In this document: positions 43,101 to 54,835 of the stretch, in pieces
Position numbering within the stretch: position 1 is the first letter of the stretch
Layout of the letters: every line of letters starts with the position of its first letter
NCBI GenBank assembly: GCA_020744425.1
Contig: JAGMUV010000002.1
Span: 5,314,501-5,378,500, forward strand
Direction: 5' to 3'
Origin: Dactylonectria macrodidyma
Lineage: Eukaryota > Ascomycota > Sordariomycetes > Hypocreales > Nectriaceae
Length of the DNA: 64,000 bases
The notes under the pieces: generated by a model
The model's database searches: none
What the model saw: the letters and a program-made list of their open reading frames with translations, nothing else
Told to the model about the DNA's origin: nothing
Made by a program: the position numbers and the translations under genes

Positions 43101-45754
43101 ACTTGAACAACCCTCAAGAAATCTTGGCCAAGAACATTGAGGCCCTGAAGGTCATTCTCGAGCTCGGGCAGACCGAGGGTAATATTCTTCGCGGATCGTG
43201 GAAGGATATCCTAATGTGCATCAGCCAGCTGGATCGGCTTCAGCTTATATCTGGCGGCGTAGACGAGAGCGCCATTCCTGATGTGTCCAAGGCCCGGTTC
43301 TTGCCTCCTCAGAGGTCAGAAACGTCAGATTCTCGTTCTTCAACCCAGTCTCGAAAACCCCGACCAAGATCAGGCGCTGGACACAAGGGCTTCTCCACCG
43401 AAATTGCGCTCGAAAGTCGATCGGATGAAGTGATCCGAGCTGTCGACCGCATTTTCACCAATACCGCGAATCTTAGCGGCGAGAGCATGGTTTACTTTGC
43501 CAAGGCATTGACCGAGGTTAGCTGGGATGAGATCAAGGTCTCTGGCTCCAACGACTCGCCTCGAACCTACAGCTTGCAGAAGATCGTCGAGATCAGCTAC
43601 TATAATATGGACCGTGTCAGGTTCGAATGGAGTAACATTTGGGATGTCTTTGGCGAGCATTTCAACCGGGTTGGATGCCACAACAACATGAACATTGTCT
43701 TCTTCGCGCTTGATTCTCTTCGTCAGCTATCAATGCGATTTATGGAGATTGAGGAGCTGGCGGGATTCAAGTTCCAAAAGAACTTTTTGAAACCATTCGA
43801 ACACGTTCTCGCCAATTCCAACAATGTCACCGTCAAGGACTTGGTTCTGCGATGTTTGATTCAAATGATCCAGGCCCGTGGGGACAATATCCGCTCTGGC
43901 TGGAGAACCATGTTTGGAGTTTTCACGGTGGCTGCGCGAGAAACTCACGAGAGCATTGTGAATCTCGCCTTTGAGAACGTCAACCAAGTGTACAGGACTA
44001 AGTTCGGAGTTGTCATTTCGCAGGGTGCATTCACGGACCTGATTGTCTGCCTCACTGAGTTCTCCAAGAATCTCAAATTCCAGAAGAAGAGTTTGGCAGC
44101 ACTGGAACTTCTAAAGTCCTTGATTCCCACAATGCTCAAGACGCCCGAGTGCCCGCTGTCGCAGAAATATGGAAAGAACGGCATTAAAAATGGAGAGACT
44201 GCATCGTCAGAGGCACTGAAGCAGACACGGTCGAACACCTCCGTTGAGGAGGGTTATTGGTTCCCAGTCCTCTTTGCATTCCACGACGTGCTCATGACTG
44301 GAGAGGACCTGGAGGTGCGATCCAATGCTCTGGAATATTTTTTCGAGGCACTTCTCAAGTATGGTGGCGACTTCCCTCCCGAGTTCTGGGATATTCTATG
44401 GCGCCAGCAACTGTATCCGATTTTCATGGTGTTGAGATCTCGGCCAGAGATGTCCAATGTCCTCAACCACGAGGAACTGTCTGTGTGGCTTTCAACGACC
44501 ATGATTCAGGCACTGCGTAACATGATCACTTTGTTCACGCACTACTTTGATGCGCTCGAGTACATGCTGGACAGATTCCTAGACCTCCTAGCCTTGTGTA
44601 TCTGCCAAGAAAACGACACCATCTCGAGGATCGGAAGCAATTGCCTGCAGCAGCTGATTCTGAAGAATGTCACAAAGTTCCAGCCACAGCACTGGACGAA
44701 GCTTGTGGGAGCTTTCTGTGAACTTTTCGAGAGAACGACTGCGTACCAGCTGTTCACTGCTACCACGATTAACTCGACCGCCTCCCTGGAACCGCCGCCC
44801 AACGGTCTTGATTTCTCGGGCACCACGAGTCCTCGCGGGGACGGGGATTCCACCGTCGACGAGAAGTCCCTCAAGATCAATGGCGTTGAAGAGACCCATC
44901 TTACTTCAGAAGACGACTCGATTATCCCACCCCTGTCTCCTCGGCCGGCTGAGGAAGAGCTGTCACCAAGTGCTCCCCCGCCACTGGAGGAGTTCAAGCC
45001 GACATCAAACTTGCAACAGCAGCCTATTGTGGTCACAGCAGCTCGCCGTCGGTTCTTCAACCGGATTATCTCTCGCTGCGTCTTGCAGCTCCTGATGATT
45101 GAGACGGTGAACGAGCTGTTTGGAAATGACACTGTCTACGCGCACATTCCCTCATCAGAACTTTTACGGCTGATGGGTCTCTTGAAGCGATCATTCCAGT
45201 TCGCTCGCCGATTTAACGAGGACAAGGAGCTGCGTATGAGGCTCTGGCGAGAGGGATTCATGAAGCAACCCCCCAACCTGTTGAAACAAGAGAGTGGTTC
45301 GGCGGCGACATACATTTCTATCCTCTTCCGGATGTTTGCAGACAACGCGCCGGAAAGGCTGCAGAGCCGACCGGACGTGGAAGCAGCGCTCGTACCCCTT
45401 TGTAAGGACATCATTTCCGGCTACGCATCGCTTGAGGAAGAGAGTCAGCACAGGAATATTGTGGCCTGGCGACCGGTTGTGGTTGATGTGTTGGAAGGCT
45501 TTGTCACGTTCCCCATCGACGCTTTCAAGTCACACATTTCAGACTTTTACCCACTGGCCGTCGAGCTGCTGACCAAGGACCTGACACCAGACCTGCGAAA
45601 CGCCCTCTACTTGGTGCTTCGACGAGTTGGCGAAGTTGGTCTCGGCATTGAGTCCATGGGCCGAGCGCCTGAACGTCGAACCTCGGCTCCAACGAGCCGG
45701 GGACATGATGGGGCGTTGGGCGACCGCGAGGCGGACGCGAGGAGAATGCTGTAA
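40160..45754 (+). CDS. SEC7: Sec7/BIG-type Arf guanine nucleotide exchange factor
   Basis: Large Golgi/trans-Golgi Arf-GEF that loads Arf1 with GTP to drive coat recruitment. Exons 40160-41431 and 41489-45754, 1845 residues, the size of fungal Sec7. Order: N-terminal DCB region (LKFVVSSLEAIASSKDAQRN and following); acidic linker; HUS-like region (FRSFCNLSTKVLPPDQLY, then across the intron EIEVFLNEIYLALLARR, VEIYLNYDC); Sec7 catalytic domain at about residues 631-815 with FNFKPKKGMKLLI, the glutamic-finger loop FRLPGEAQKIDRFM (Glu near 730) and YSVILLNTDLHSIKVA; then HDS regions including FLKPFEHVLANSNNVTVKDL and GWRTMFGVF (DUF1981 type). The catalytic Glu is intact. C-terminal HEAT-like segments finish the protein. 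Start ATG 40160 opens directly into the DCB region. Confidence 0.97.
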
Positions 45755-46110
45755 GATGGTAGGCGTGCCAGATGAACCAGGCATCGACAGTAGACTGCTG
45801 ATTCTGACTGCTGATGGTAAGCCGGGCGTTGGACGGGACAGAATGCTGGGTTTTACGGTGTTTCTCTAGAGTGCCTCAGAGTGTGGTGTGGTGGGCCAAC
45901 CTGAGGGTGTGTAACGAGTTATTTTAAACGGATGTGACAATTCATTGGTTGATTTGTTTCCATTATTTCGTCTTCTCATGGTCATCTTATGTATGACTGG
46001 TCTTGTGTTTAGGCTCTAGATAAAACTCGCAGCTACCCGTTCTACGGGAGTTTTCCTTTGCTTTTGTGGGTATCTATCGTACACGCTCATGCTTGAAAGT
46101 GCCAGAACCA
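45755..46110. other. convergent intergenic region
   Basis: Holds the 3' ends of SEC7 and the Hsm3-like gene. No feature recognised. Confidence 0.6.
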
Positions 46111-47288
46111 CTAGTCGAGAATCTGGCTGATATATCTTGCTAGTGGCTCTGATTCCTCCTCTACCATTCGGCCTGGAAGACTCTTCAAAGCTTCCTCAAG
46201 CTGCTCATCGTGCTGGGCAGCCGTCCTCACCAAATCTCGAACGGCCTTTTCCTTGTCTGCCGACAGCCCGGCTACACGCATGACACTGACAAAGGCCTCG
46301 AAGAAGTCAATGAGGCTCAGGTGCATGAGGATATCTGACTTGTCCACCATATTCAGTGCTGCCCATTGCAACAGACCCTGACCCACTTGCTCAGCGATAG
46401 GCGCCGGTACGGGAAGGAGGTCAGGAAAGGGTGTTTGGGTCACGGCGCGAGGGTTGAGGACCACCAAACGGGGGATGAGACGCAGTAGACGTCCCTGTGC
46501 GAGCGTGGTTTGACGATTGGTATCCCCAGAAGTGCAGAGGGTGGTGATAATGGACAGGAATGGGCGGTCGAGGAGGATGAGACGCCAGAGGCGGGCGTGG
46601 CCGGGGACACGGCGCTTCACGAGCTCGGTGGTGGGAGTGCTATGGCCATTGGAGAGGCTATTCGCACCGTCAACGATATCGCAATCCGTCTCAAGCAAGT
46701 CGCCTAGTACCCTCCCGGCGCGCTCTGCCACGCCGACATCCGGGCTATCGAGCCACCGGCGCAGAAGCTCTTCAACAACCTCGGGAAAAGAGCTGAGTAG
46801 GGCGGCATCGGCCGGCGTGCGGGCGGCCTTGTGGATGATGACGAGGGCGAGGAGGATTGCGCCGGGGACCGGAGAGGTGAGGGCGGCGATCAGAGCGGCG
46901 GGGTCGGCGATCGTGAGGCAGCGGGTAAAAGTGAGTGGAGAGAGGAGCTTCGTGGCGAGAGAGAGCAACGGCGAAGGATCCTGAGTCGTTTGCTTCAGGA
47001 TGGTTGTAAGGGGCGGGAGGAGAGCAGGGAGCAGCGGAGGGATGTTGGATTCTGCGAGACAGCCATGGATAGTTAGCAGAAGAAACAGAAAGGAGGGACA
47101 ACGGGTGAATAGAACTGCATAAACTAACCGTTGAGTTGGAGTTCGACATCATCGAATAGTTTGGCGTCGAGGGCGGCTGAAGGATCGGCGACGAGCTGTT
47201 CGATGTGGGATTGAAGCTCTAAGACGCCCGAAATAGGCACGTTGCTGGATTCGTCCATGTTGTATTCGGGGACGACCCTCTGAGACAT
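46111..47288 (-). CDS. Hsm3-like HEAT-repeat protein (proteasome base assembly chaperone / mismatch-repair label)
   Basis: Two exons, 47288-47129 and 47051-46111, give a 366-residue all-helical protein. Exon 1 encodes MSQRVVPEYNMDESSNVPIS then GVLELQSHIEQLVADPSAAL; exon 2 continues NIPPLLPALLPPLTTILKQT and has repeated helical pairs such as ILLALVIIHKAARTPADAAL, RRWLDSPDVGVAERAGRVLG and DILMHLSLIDFFEAFVSVMR. These resemble fungal proteins labelled Hsm3, known in yeast as a 26S proteasome Rpt-ring assembly chaperone related to human PSMD5/S5b, and earlier linked to mismatch repair. It is shorter than yeast Hsm3 (about 480). A second in-frame Met at residue 11 could be the true start. It is divergent from RPC31, with start codons 389 bp apart. 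Confidence 0.62.
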
Positions 47289-47677
47289 TACACGCGATTT
47301 CCAACAGAAGCTATGCGAAAGGAGTTGTGCAGGACGTGATGAATCTTATTGATCAGTCATGGATATGTTGCTGGAGGGAAGGTGAGGGTGGGTTGGGTGA
47401 TAGTAGGTACAGGCATCCGGACTGCGGGGCAGGCGTCATGGCAGCGGAGCGAATTCCGCTATCTCGGGGACCAGACGCCTATTCCACCCCGCAAAAAAAT
47501 CCAACCTCGTCACCACCAAGAGTGAGAGTGACTGGTTCCATGAGCCGGTAGCTGTCAGCTTCAGTTCGCGCCCTCAAATTTTCCCCAGTCAACGGTCTGC
47601 TGCCAGCGCGCGCGCAGCCCGATCAGCTGCCTGCATTTGGTCCACTAATTGTGTCTGCTATCGCCTGCTGCTCCCTA
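47289..47677. promoter_or_regulatory. bidirectional promoter, Hsm3-like / RPC31
   Basis: 389 bp between head-to-head start codons of two housekeeping genes. Both promoters must fit here, so shared elements are likely. No TATA-like box is obvious. Confidence 0.6.
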
Positions 47678-48542
47678 ATGTCTAGAGGCGGACGAGGAGG
47701 TGGCCGCGGTGGTAGAGGCGGCGGACGAGGAGGTAGGCCTAACGTGCCTTGGGATACAGGCGATGAGCCTGATGCGCGGCCCTCGGAGCTGTTTCCCGTG
47801 AGTTTCTGTGGCGCTTATGCGTGTCTATAGAGACGAGTGTCTATAGAGATGAGACATTGACCAAGTCTGCCAGCCATACCTGGTGCCGACCCAGAAGGAC
47901 CTTTCCCTCGCTGAGAAACGCGGCATTCAGCATCTGCTCCTCCTCCGCCATCAGATCCACGGAGGCCCTCTGTACACCTCGAAGCGCACCCTCGTCAACG
48001 ATCCCACTGCCCCGAGAAAGCTTTACGGCCAGGCACAGATGAACGCCCGGTACGACGTCAAAAACAAGGCATCGCTCGACCCTTTCACCGCGGTGCCTAC
48101 CTACTCGAGCAAGTTTATCCGCGAGGAGCGCGCGCTGCCCGACTGGTCGCACCGCCCCGTCTGCCGCGAGCTTTTCCCCGCCGAATTACTTGATACCATC
48201 GACGCAGCTGCTGCGACGTCTACGACGCAAGGCACTTACAAGCGCCGCCGCCTTGAACTCACCAGCATCAGCGCGCTACCTAGCGCCGAGGAGGCATTCG
48301 GTATGGAAGGCGATGACGAGGGCCAGGGCCGCAACCTGCTTGAGCGGCTTGAGGCCATGAAGGACGACGAGGCTGGCGAGGGTGTTGAGCTGGAAGACGA
48401 CGAGGGCCTAGAGGAGGACGAGCAGGACGAGGCCTACGACGACGAAGACGCTGGCGACTACGATGCTGAGAACTACTTTGATAACGGCGACGAGTTTGGC
48501 GAAGACTATGGCGACGACGGTGAGGGCGAGGGGACTTTTTAG
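47678..48542 (+). CDS. RPC31: RNA polymerase III subunit Rpc31 (RPC7)
   Basis: Acidic-tailed subunit of the Pol III initiation subcomplex (with Rpc34 and Rpc82), needed for tRNA and 5S transcription. Exons 47678-47797 and 47874-48542, 262 residues. Exon 1 encodes an RGG-type N-terminus (SRGGRGGGRGG repeated) then PNVPWDTGDEPD. Exon 2 has the conserved LRHQIHGGPLYTSKRTLVND and a central segment with LPDWSHRPVCRELFPAELLD. The C-terminus is the diagnostic long Asp/Glu-rich tail with DAENYFDNGDEFGEDYGDD, ending GEGTF. The RGG start resembles other fungal Rpc31 proteins. The only intron (76 bp) carries a 16-bp tandem repeat. Confidence 0.87.
47821..47852 (+). repeat. 16-bp tandem duplication inside RPC31 intron
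   Basis: GTGTCTATAGAGACGA at 47821-47836 is followed by GTGTCTATAGAGATGA at 47837-47852, one mismatch. Each copy carries the palindrome CTATAG. The duplication fills much of the 76-bp intron, near the expected branch-site side. Confidence 0.93.
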
Positions 48543-49199
48543 GAGTAAATGTGTCATGCCAGCAAGAAGCAATGACATGACTTGGAGGTGCAGCCCAAAA
48601 AAAAAAAGGGACAACAAAAAAGATGGAAGCTATGAGAAGGGTACATCCAGACAGTCAGCGACTTGATCTTCCGGCGTTCGTCACAAAAACTTGTACATAT
48701 ACACATATGCGTGCAGCATTGCACCCAGCTTGATACCCACGCCTACGACTCGAGGCGCGAAGCGGAGTAATGAATAAAAGACTATAAAATATACCAAACT
48801 TGTTGTGGCATGCTTGTATTAACCCCCTTGGCTTTCCAAAGTTTTGTTTGCCTTGAGATGTTGAGGGTATCTATATACCACAGTGTTCTAATCTCTGCCA
48901 TTCTCACCCAGTTGACGTCTCCCCTCTTTGAAATTTCACAAGCGGTACTGGGATGATGATGTTGTTGTTTTGTTGTATTCATACATGTCGTAAGGGCTTT
49001 GTCCTCCACTGCTGTGCCCTCGCCCCCTCGCCCCTAGACGCTTGCTTTCTCCCACTTCTCCCTACACCAGACGGCCACTCTAAGCACGGCTCGCTCATTG
49101 TACAAGAATGAGGGACGCGGACGACGCTCATATAGTGCATTTTCCTCGCCCTAAAATTCCTATTCAAAGAGACACTGGTAGGCCATGTAGCTGGCGTTG
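48543..49199. other. convergent intergenic region
   Basis: Holds the 3' ends of RPC31 and NUP49, with an A-run near 48599-48608. No gene or motif recognised. Confidence 0.6.
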
Positions 49200-50865
49200 T
49201 CAAGCTGCCATGCCCATGGCGTAGACGCCGGTGTCGATTATGCCGGCCTGCAGGCGCGACAGCCGCTCGCGCGTGTCAGCGATCTGGCCGGCCTGGGCGA
49301 CGATAGCGTTGCCTGTCTCGCGCAGCGCCGCGAGGACCTCGCCGAGCTGGTCCTGGACAACGGCGTTGCCGGCGCTGCGGTCACGCACCGACCGGATCTG
49401 CTCGTACAGGCCGTTCTCGACGCCCGGCATGTCGCGCTCGATCTCGCCACGATACTCGTCTAGGCGCCTCTTGTACTTCTCAATGTCGTCGCAGATGCGA
49501 TTGAAGTATGTGATAAGGTCTTGAGCATCAGCGTGGGTCGACGACGCGTCCGCGCTGCTCGTGTTGGATGCGGGCGCGCTGCTGGCGAACAGGCCCGTTT
49601 GATGGTAGTGGGTGGGTAACTTGAGGTTGTCGGCGCCGCGGAAGCACAGGCGGGCGTCAGCAGCGTTCTTTTTGGTGAGGTCCTGCAGGGCCTTGACGGT
49701 CTGGATGTCGTTGTTGAGGGCGACCTGGACGGTGCGGAACTTGGACTCGACGAATTTGACGTCCCGACCGAGCTGTTCAATGTCCCGCTCGTGCTGCGGC
49801 ATGAACTCGCCGATCTCGTCCTTCATCTTAATGACCCGCATGATTCCCTTGTCAAGCAGCGCGATCTCTTCCTGCACGGGTTTGGCGAGGTCGTCGAAGC
49901 GGGTGCGCGGGCGGATACTGTCGACGTTGATTTGCACGGCAGAGACCTGATTTGTAGACTGGCCCATCACCGGGGTTTGCTGAGGTTGGGTCTGGCCGCT
50001 GTGATCATGTTAGCTGTCGAGAGGCCTAGAGGAATACAGAATGACAAGAATCGGCCACTTACAAGAGCCCGGTAGTTGGCTTAGCCTGTGATTGATTAAA
50101 GAGACCACCGCTTGTGTTGGCCTGGGTGTTCTGCATTGTCGAGGCACCAAATAGTCCGCCCGTCTGCTGCTGCTGGGGTTGCGTAGTCTGGCCGAACAGA
50201 CCGCCACCGACAGGAGCTGATTGCTGGGTAGTAGCAGCGCCTCCCCCAAACAGACTTCCAGTCGCAGGTTTGCTTCCTAGTAGGCCACCAGCCGGTTGTT
50301 GGGTGTTGGAAGTGCCTCCAGCTGCGTTGCCAAAGAGACTGGGTGTTGTAGTCTGCGCTGGTTGCGTGTTGGCAGCAGTGGTGTTGCCAAATAAACCGCC
50401 TCCCGTCGTCCCTATAGTGGTTGCCGCCGGCGCTGCTTGGCCAAAGAGTCCTCCGGTGGGTGCCGTGGTCGTCGTCGCCGTTGCCGGCTGTCCAAAGAGT
50501 CCGCCGGGCTTCGCCGTGCTGCCAAATAGTCCGCCAGTCGTCGCCATCGTGTTTGTGCCTGTGCCTGGTCCTGTGCCGGTCGCGGTAGCCGTTGTTGAGC
50601 CTGAGCCGAACAGCCCGCCGGAAGAAGTGTTTTGCGAGGCAGAGGCGCCGCTGTAGATTTCCAAAGGATTAGCAATGGGCCGAAACTTTGTGTTGTTGTC
50701 GCCGCCGAAGCTATCGCGTGGAGCTTAGGCAAGGTTCTTTGTTGTCGGGGAGATTGGTGGAACGGGAGAGAGTAAAGACAAAGAAAGAGCTTACAAGGCG
50801 TTGGCCGCACCGGTGTTGATGGAAAGACCGCCTGCTGGGCCGCTTGCTGATCGAGTCAATGACAT
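49200..50865 (-). CDS. NUP49: GLFG nucleoporin Nup49 (Nup58 homologue)
   Basis: Central-channel nucleoporin of the Nsp1-Nup57-Nup49 complex. Exons 50865-50795, 50710-50063 and 49998-49200, 505 residues. Exon 1 gives MSLTRSASGPAGGLSINTGA, the usual start of fungal Nup49. Exon 2 encodes FGGDNNTKFRPIANPLEIYS and a Gly/Thr/Gln-rich domain with about ten LFG units (GGLFGSTAK, GGLFGQPA, GGGLFGNTT and others), the binding sites for transport receptors. Exon 3 holds the coiled-coil region: SIRPRTRFDDLAKPVQEEIA, EFMPQHERDIEQLGRDVKFV, FNRICDDIEKYKRRLDEY and a final helix DTRERLSRLQAGIIDTGVY. The architecture and length fit Nup49 rather than Nup57 or Nsp1. It is divergent from FIP1, start codons 337 bp apart. 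Confidence 0.87.
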
Positions 50866-51202
50866 GACCAGACCCCAAACCAAAAATTCGAGCGAGTGTT
50901 TGCGACTTGTATTGAAAGTCGACTTTTCGCGAAGCTACGCCAGAGGCCAAGGCAGACCTGAGCGTCCCAGATTTGCGCTTGGGCCAGTTACCGAAACCGC
51001 GGTGAGCGTTCGGTGAGTTTCGGTAAGCCAAGGTGACAGGGACCGTGGCTGCGCGGAGAAACTTCGGCACCGGGGAGCTGTTTGCTGCTGCAGCACCTGT
51101 GAGCTTTCGGAGCTTGACGTCGCCCAGATTCCCCATTCAGAACACCAGAAGTGTGTCATTTGCTCGACGACAAAAGATTCACAAATTTATAGCATCGCAA
51201 TC
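50866..51202. promoter_or_regulatory. bidirectional promoter, NUP49 / FIP1
   Basis: 337 bp between head-to-head start codons. It contains the near-palindromic GTGAGCGTTCGGTGAG near 51002-51017 and repeated TTTCGG motifs (51017-51024, 51105-51110). No TATA box is evident. Confidence 0.6.
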
Positions 51203-52379
51203 ATGGATATCGACGAGGACGACGATCTTTACGTACCAGAGGAGCCCAAGGTTGAACCCACCGAGGAAAAGAAGCCCAAGTTCGATGACCTGGAAGAAGG
51301 CGAGGAGGAAGACGAGGGCGCTGCTATGGACGAGGATGACGATGACTCGGTGCGTTGCGCGTCGTGGTTCTATTCCAGTTGTTCGCATGGCTAACATATA
51401 AACAGGACATCGACATCATCACCGAGCGCAAAGATGGAAGCAAGCCAGCCCCCCCTCCGTATGTGAACGAACCTCTTTGCGACAAAAGACAACAGAATGA
51501 ACAGAACGCTAACTTGATGTCCGCAACAGCCAATCCAAGTATAGCGACATTCGCAATATTCCACAGAGATCAGCGTCAACAGATGTCACTGTGAAATCAG
51601 CGCCTGTCAAGAAGGACGACGAGTCAAGGCAGTCGAGCACCCTCAACGTCGCAGCACCAAGTGCCGACAAGACTTCGGCCGCGGCATCCAAATCAACCAT
51701 TGACCTTAACGCAAACCCGATTCATGCCGGCTCAGGGAAGCCCATTACCCAGGTCAATATCGACGAAGGTCAGTTCAACCCTCCGCCCAAAGTACCTCGA
51801 AGTATAGCTGACGATGTCCATACAGACCTCCCCGAAAACGACAAGCCGTGGCGGAAGCCCGGTACCGACATCAGCGACTACTTCAACTACGGCTTTGACG
51901 AGTTCACATGGGCTCTCTACGCATCCAAGCAGGAGACTGTACGCGGCGAGTTTGGTGCCGACGTCTTCGCAAATAACAATAAGAAGATGATGGAGGACTT
52001 CAACAGCATGATGATGATGGGCGGCATGGGTATGGGAGGTGGCGGCGGTGCAGGCGCCCAAGGTGGCATGACTGGTATGGACGGCATGGCGCCCGAAATG
52101 CAGGCCATGATGCAACAGATGATGGCCTCAGGCATGGACCCTAGCCAGATGGATCCCAGCCAGATGAACGCCATGTTCGCGGGCATGCAGAATGCCGGCG
52201 GCAGCGGCGCAGGAGGTCAAGGAGGTCACCAGGGCGGCAATTTTGGTGGGGGCTTTGGCGGCAACCAGGGGGGATTTGGAGGATATGATCAGAACATGGC
52301 CGGAGGAGGAGGCGGTGGCGGCGGTGGCAGCGGTCGTGGCGGCTTTGGTGGCGGTCGAGGACGACGGGGCCGATGGTAA
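51203..52379 (+). CDS. FIP1: polyadenylation factor Fip1
   Basis: Subunit of the cleavage and polyadenylation factor; a flexible bridge between poly(A) polymerase and the processing complex. Exons 51203-51349, 51406-51458 and 51530-52379, 349 residues. The N-terminus is strongly acidic (MDIDEDDDLYVPEEPKVEP), which in yeast contacts poly(A) polymerase. The Fip1 motif at about residues 170-202 is intact: DKPWRKPGTDISDYFNYGFD then EFTWALYASKQ. The C-terminal half is Met/Gly-rich (MMMMGGMGMGGGGG, PSQMDPSQMN) and ends in an RGG-like tail (GSGRGGFGGGRGRRGRW) suited to RNA contact. The 53-bp second exon is easily missed: its ends are set by TAAACAG at 51405 and GTATGT at 51459. Confidence 0.95.
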
Positions 52380-54835
52380 TTCGCGTGGACGAGTCTTGTA
52401 TGGCTTCGTGGAGATGATGCGCTTTGTCGATTTTATGGATTGGGAAAAATCTGGCGTTGGGGCAACCGCCGAATAGGCATGAGACGATAGAAGGGCCCGC
52501 GATTATGGCTTACTACCTTGGGTGTACAATGATATCTACAGATTATCTATCCTAACAAACTGGTCTTTCAAGACTATTTGACATTGGCCATGCTCTGACC
52601 TTCCATGCGTATGCCGGCCGCGCTCCTCTCTCGCCAAACGAAGACATTGCTGATCCCGTAACTGCCACCTCTTTTATAACCCTTACTAATATCATATGTT
52701 TTCCACCCAAAAACAGGATGCGATGCATTGCGTCTATGACACATACACGATCCCGTCCCGTGCAACGGCCGGGCCATCCGGTCCGGCAGTAATCCCAACG
52801 CAAATGTCTCTTCGGGATCAGTTTATGTGTGGCGGGGAGATTGCAAACAACTGGCATCATCCTTGTGCAGTAGGTGTAGACTTAAGGGCATGCCGGTCCC
52901 CCTGAGTTACTTGATGCAGTGTGGGAGCGGGATAGTGGGTGAAGATGTCATGAATTGATCTTTGTTGGCGATGGAGTACCAGGCTTGCTACGGAACTTGT
53001 GAATCTTTCCATAAACCCCGTCTGTGCCTAGGGCTGGTTGCTCATCCTGCGTCATGATTCCATTGATCCTGACAATCCCAGCAAAATAATTGCTCTACTA
53101 GCCTAAAGAGACATGTTCTCAAACTTGAACAGGTAGGTTGGGGTGACACTTGATAAGTAGAGAAATTCGTTTTATGCCATCGTCGGGCTGGTGTGAAGGT
53201 CAGATAGACCCAGTAAATTGATAGGTGAAGATGAGCCACTAAGCAGAAAGCAAAGTCCACAAATAACCATGTGTCGATCTAAAAGGAGCACCTATGCAGT
53301 TTGTTCGACTCATATGCTACAGTGTTCGTCATCATTCCCGGAGGCTAATTCATCCAGCATAATGACGAAGCTACATCATCATGAATTGACTGAATATCTT
53401 CCAAGCTTCAGGCTTCTCAACGGATTGTATACATGAGTGGTAAGACACTGCGCTTAAGTTGACTCTCTCATCCCATCTACCTATGCACGAACTACGGAGG
53501 CGTGTTGAAGCCATCTGATGCTGTGGGGCATCTTGCGGAGCGGGGCCGGTTTTGTGAGTTGGGAAGCCGTGGACCTCCGTTGTGGGGCAATGAATAACCG
53601 GCCGAAGTAGTCTAATGAAGATGAGTATTCGCACCACAGGTCATTGGGGTTACTGGGGTCTCTAGAACATCAAGCGTACTCCGATTAGTTGATTCCAATA
53701 TTTTTCGTCTGCAATTTCTTAGTGTGACTGTTTCCCTTGAGAGGTACAAAAACCATCGACTATGGACCATCAATTTGGGTTGTCGAGAAAGAGAGGCCAC
53801 TCTTCAAATCACATCTCCCCAATCAATACGCTGGGCGAGACATAAGGTCCTTAATAATCGTCCTGAAGCGACATCCACTTTCCCATCCAAGCTTTGACTG
53901 CTTTGGTTCGGTCTACGGGCAACGACATTGGTGTATTCGCTACCTCCCGATGGATATCTCGTGGCGGCAATGGAATTCGACAGTCCTCCACAGGATTACT
54001 TAAGGGGAGGATTCATATGCTAAAGGCATCCTTACCAGAGCTGTCGGTTCTCCTGGGGTCGTTGAGGGCAGCGTCGAGTTTCGCTCTTGCTTTCTCAGCG
54101 GCGGAAGGCATTGTCAGCGATATCCTTGTCTTCGGGCGGTTTTGTAAGACACACGTCAAATTAAAGTACGTGGCATTAGGGTCTCTAACGGTTTTACCTT
54201 TCCCCTCTTTTGTAATGGGATAACGGTGATATTTATCATTCGTGGACTCGATGGTGTCTCATGAGGTACGCTGACCCCTCATGGTGTAGGAATGAGTTGC
54301 AGCAAACAGCACTGCGATGAGGGAGGGGACGATTTGGGGAAACAGCTGATCCGAGGGTCCTCGGCGTGAAAGAGGGATTTCAACTGTTAATCCTTGCCCA
54401 GTTTTGGACCTTTGCACGGTTGAAAGGGGCTACAGCCCACATGAAGGTTTATCAATATCTCAATGAATGCGAGGCTGACACATGGAGTAACTCCAATGAT
54501 TGAGTCGCCACTGGCTGTCAGGATATGATTAATTGTTCGAAGCCTGGGAACACGTGCCAGCTTAAACAAAAGAAAAAAGAAAAAAAGCTAACAGTTGGTA
54601 AAAGAGCGTTGAAAGAATCTGAGCATTTGTAACCCTTGTAGATGTTAACCGGATTCCTAACCCTGCCTCCCTTTGCAGCTTTCTGGCATTTTAAGATCCC
54701 AATACGATACTCATGTTCGGAAATGAAACCTTTTCGACCTGCGGTCGTATGTATATATTATTTTTATGTAAATATATCTTCTTCTGACCCAAGGTTCGAA
54801 AAAATGTTCATTGGACCTCGAAGGTCGCACTTATA
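52380..54835. other. gene-poor region with a possible broken small gene
   Basis: No fully supported gene. On the minus strand, 54111-53851 contains two protein-like stretches: MPSAAEKARAKLDAALNDPR (open until a stop at about 54016) and, in another frame, RIPLPPRDIHREVANTPMSL followed by DRTKAVKAWMGKWMSLQDDY and a stop at 53851. A donor-like GTAAGG follows the first piece, but no acceptor at a normal distance joins the frames. The rest is featureless. Confidence 0.45.

Noticed and set aside
44542..45132. 196-codon minus-strand frame
   Set aside because: Antisense shadow of the SEC7 coding sequence.
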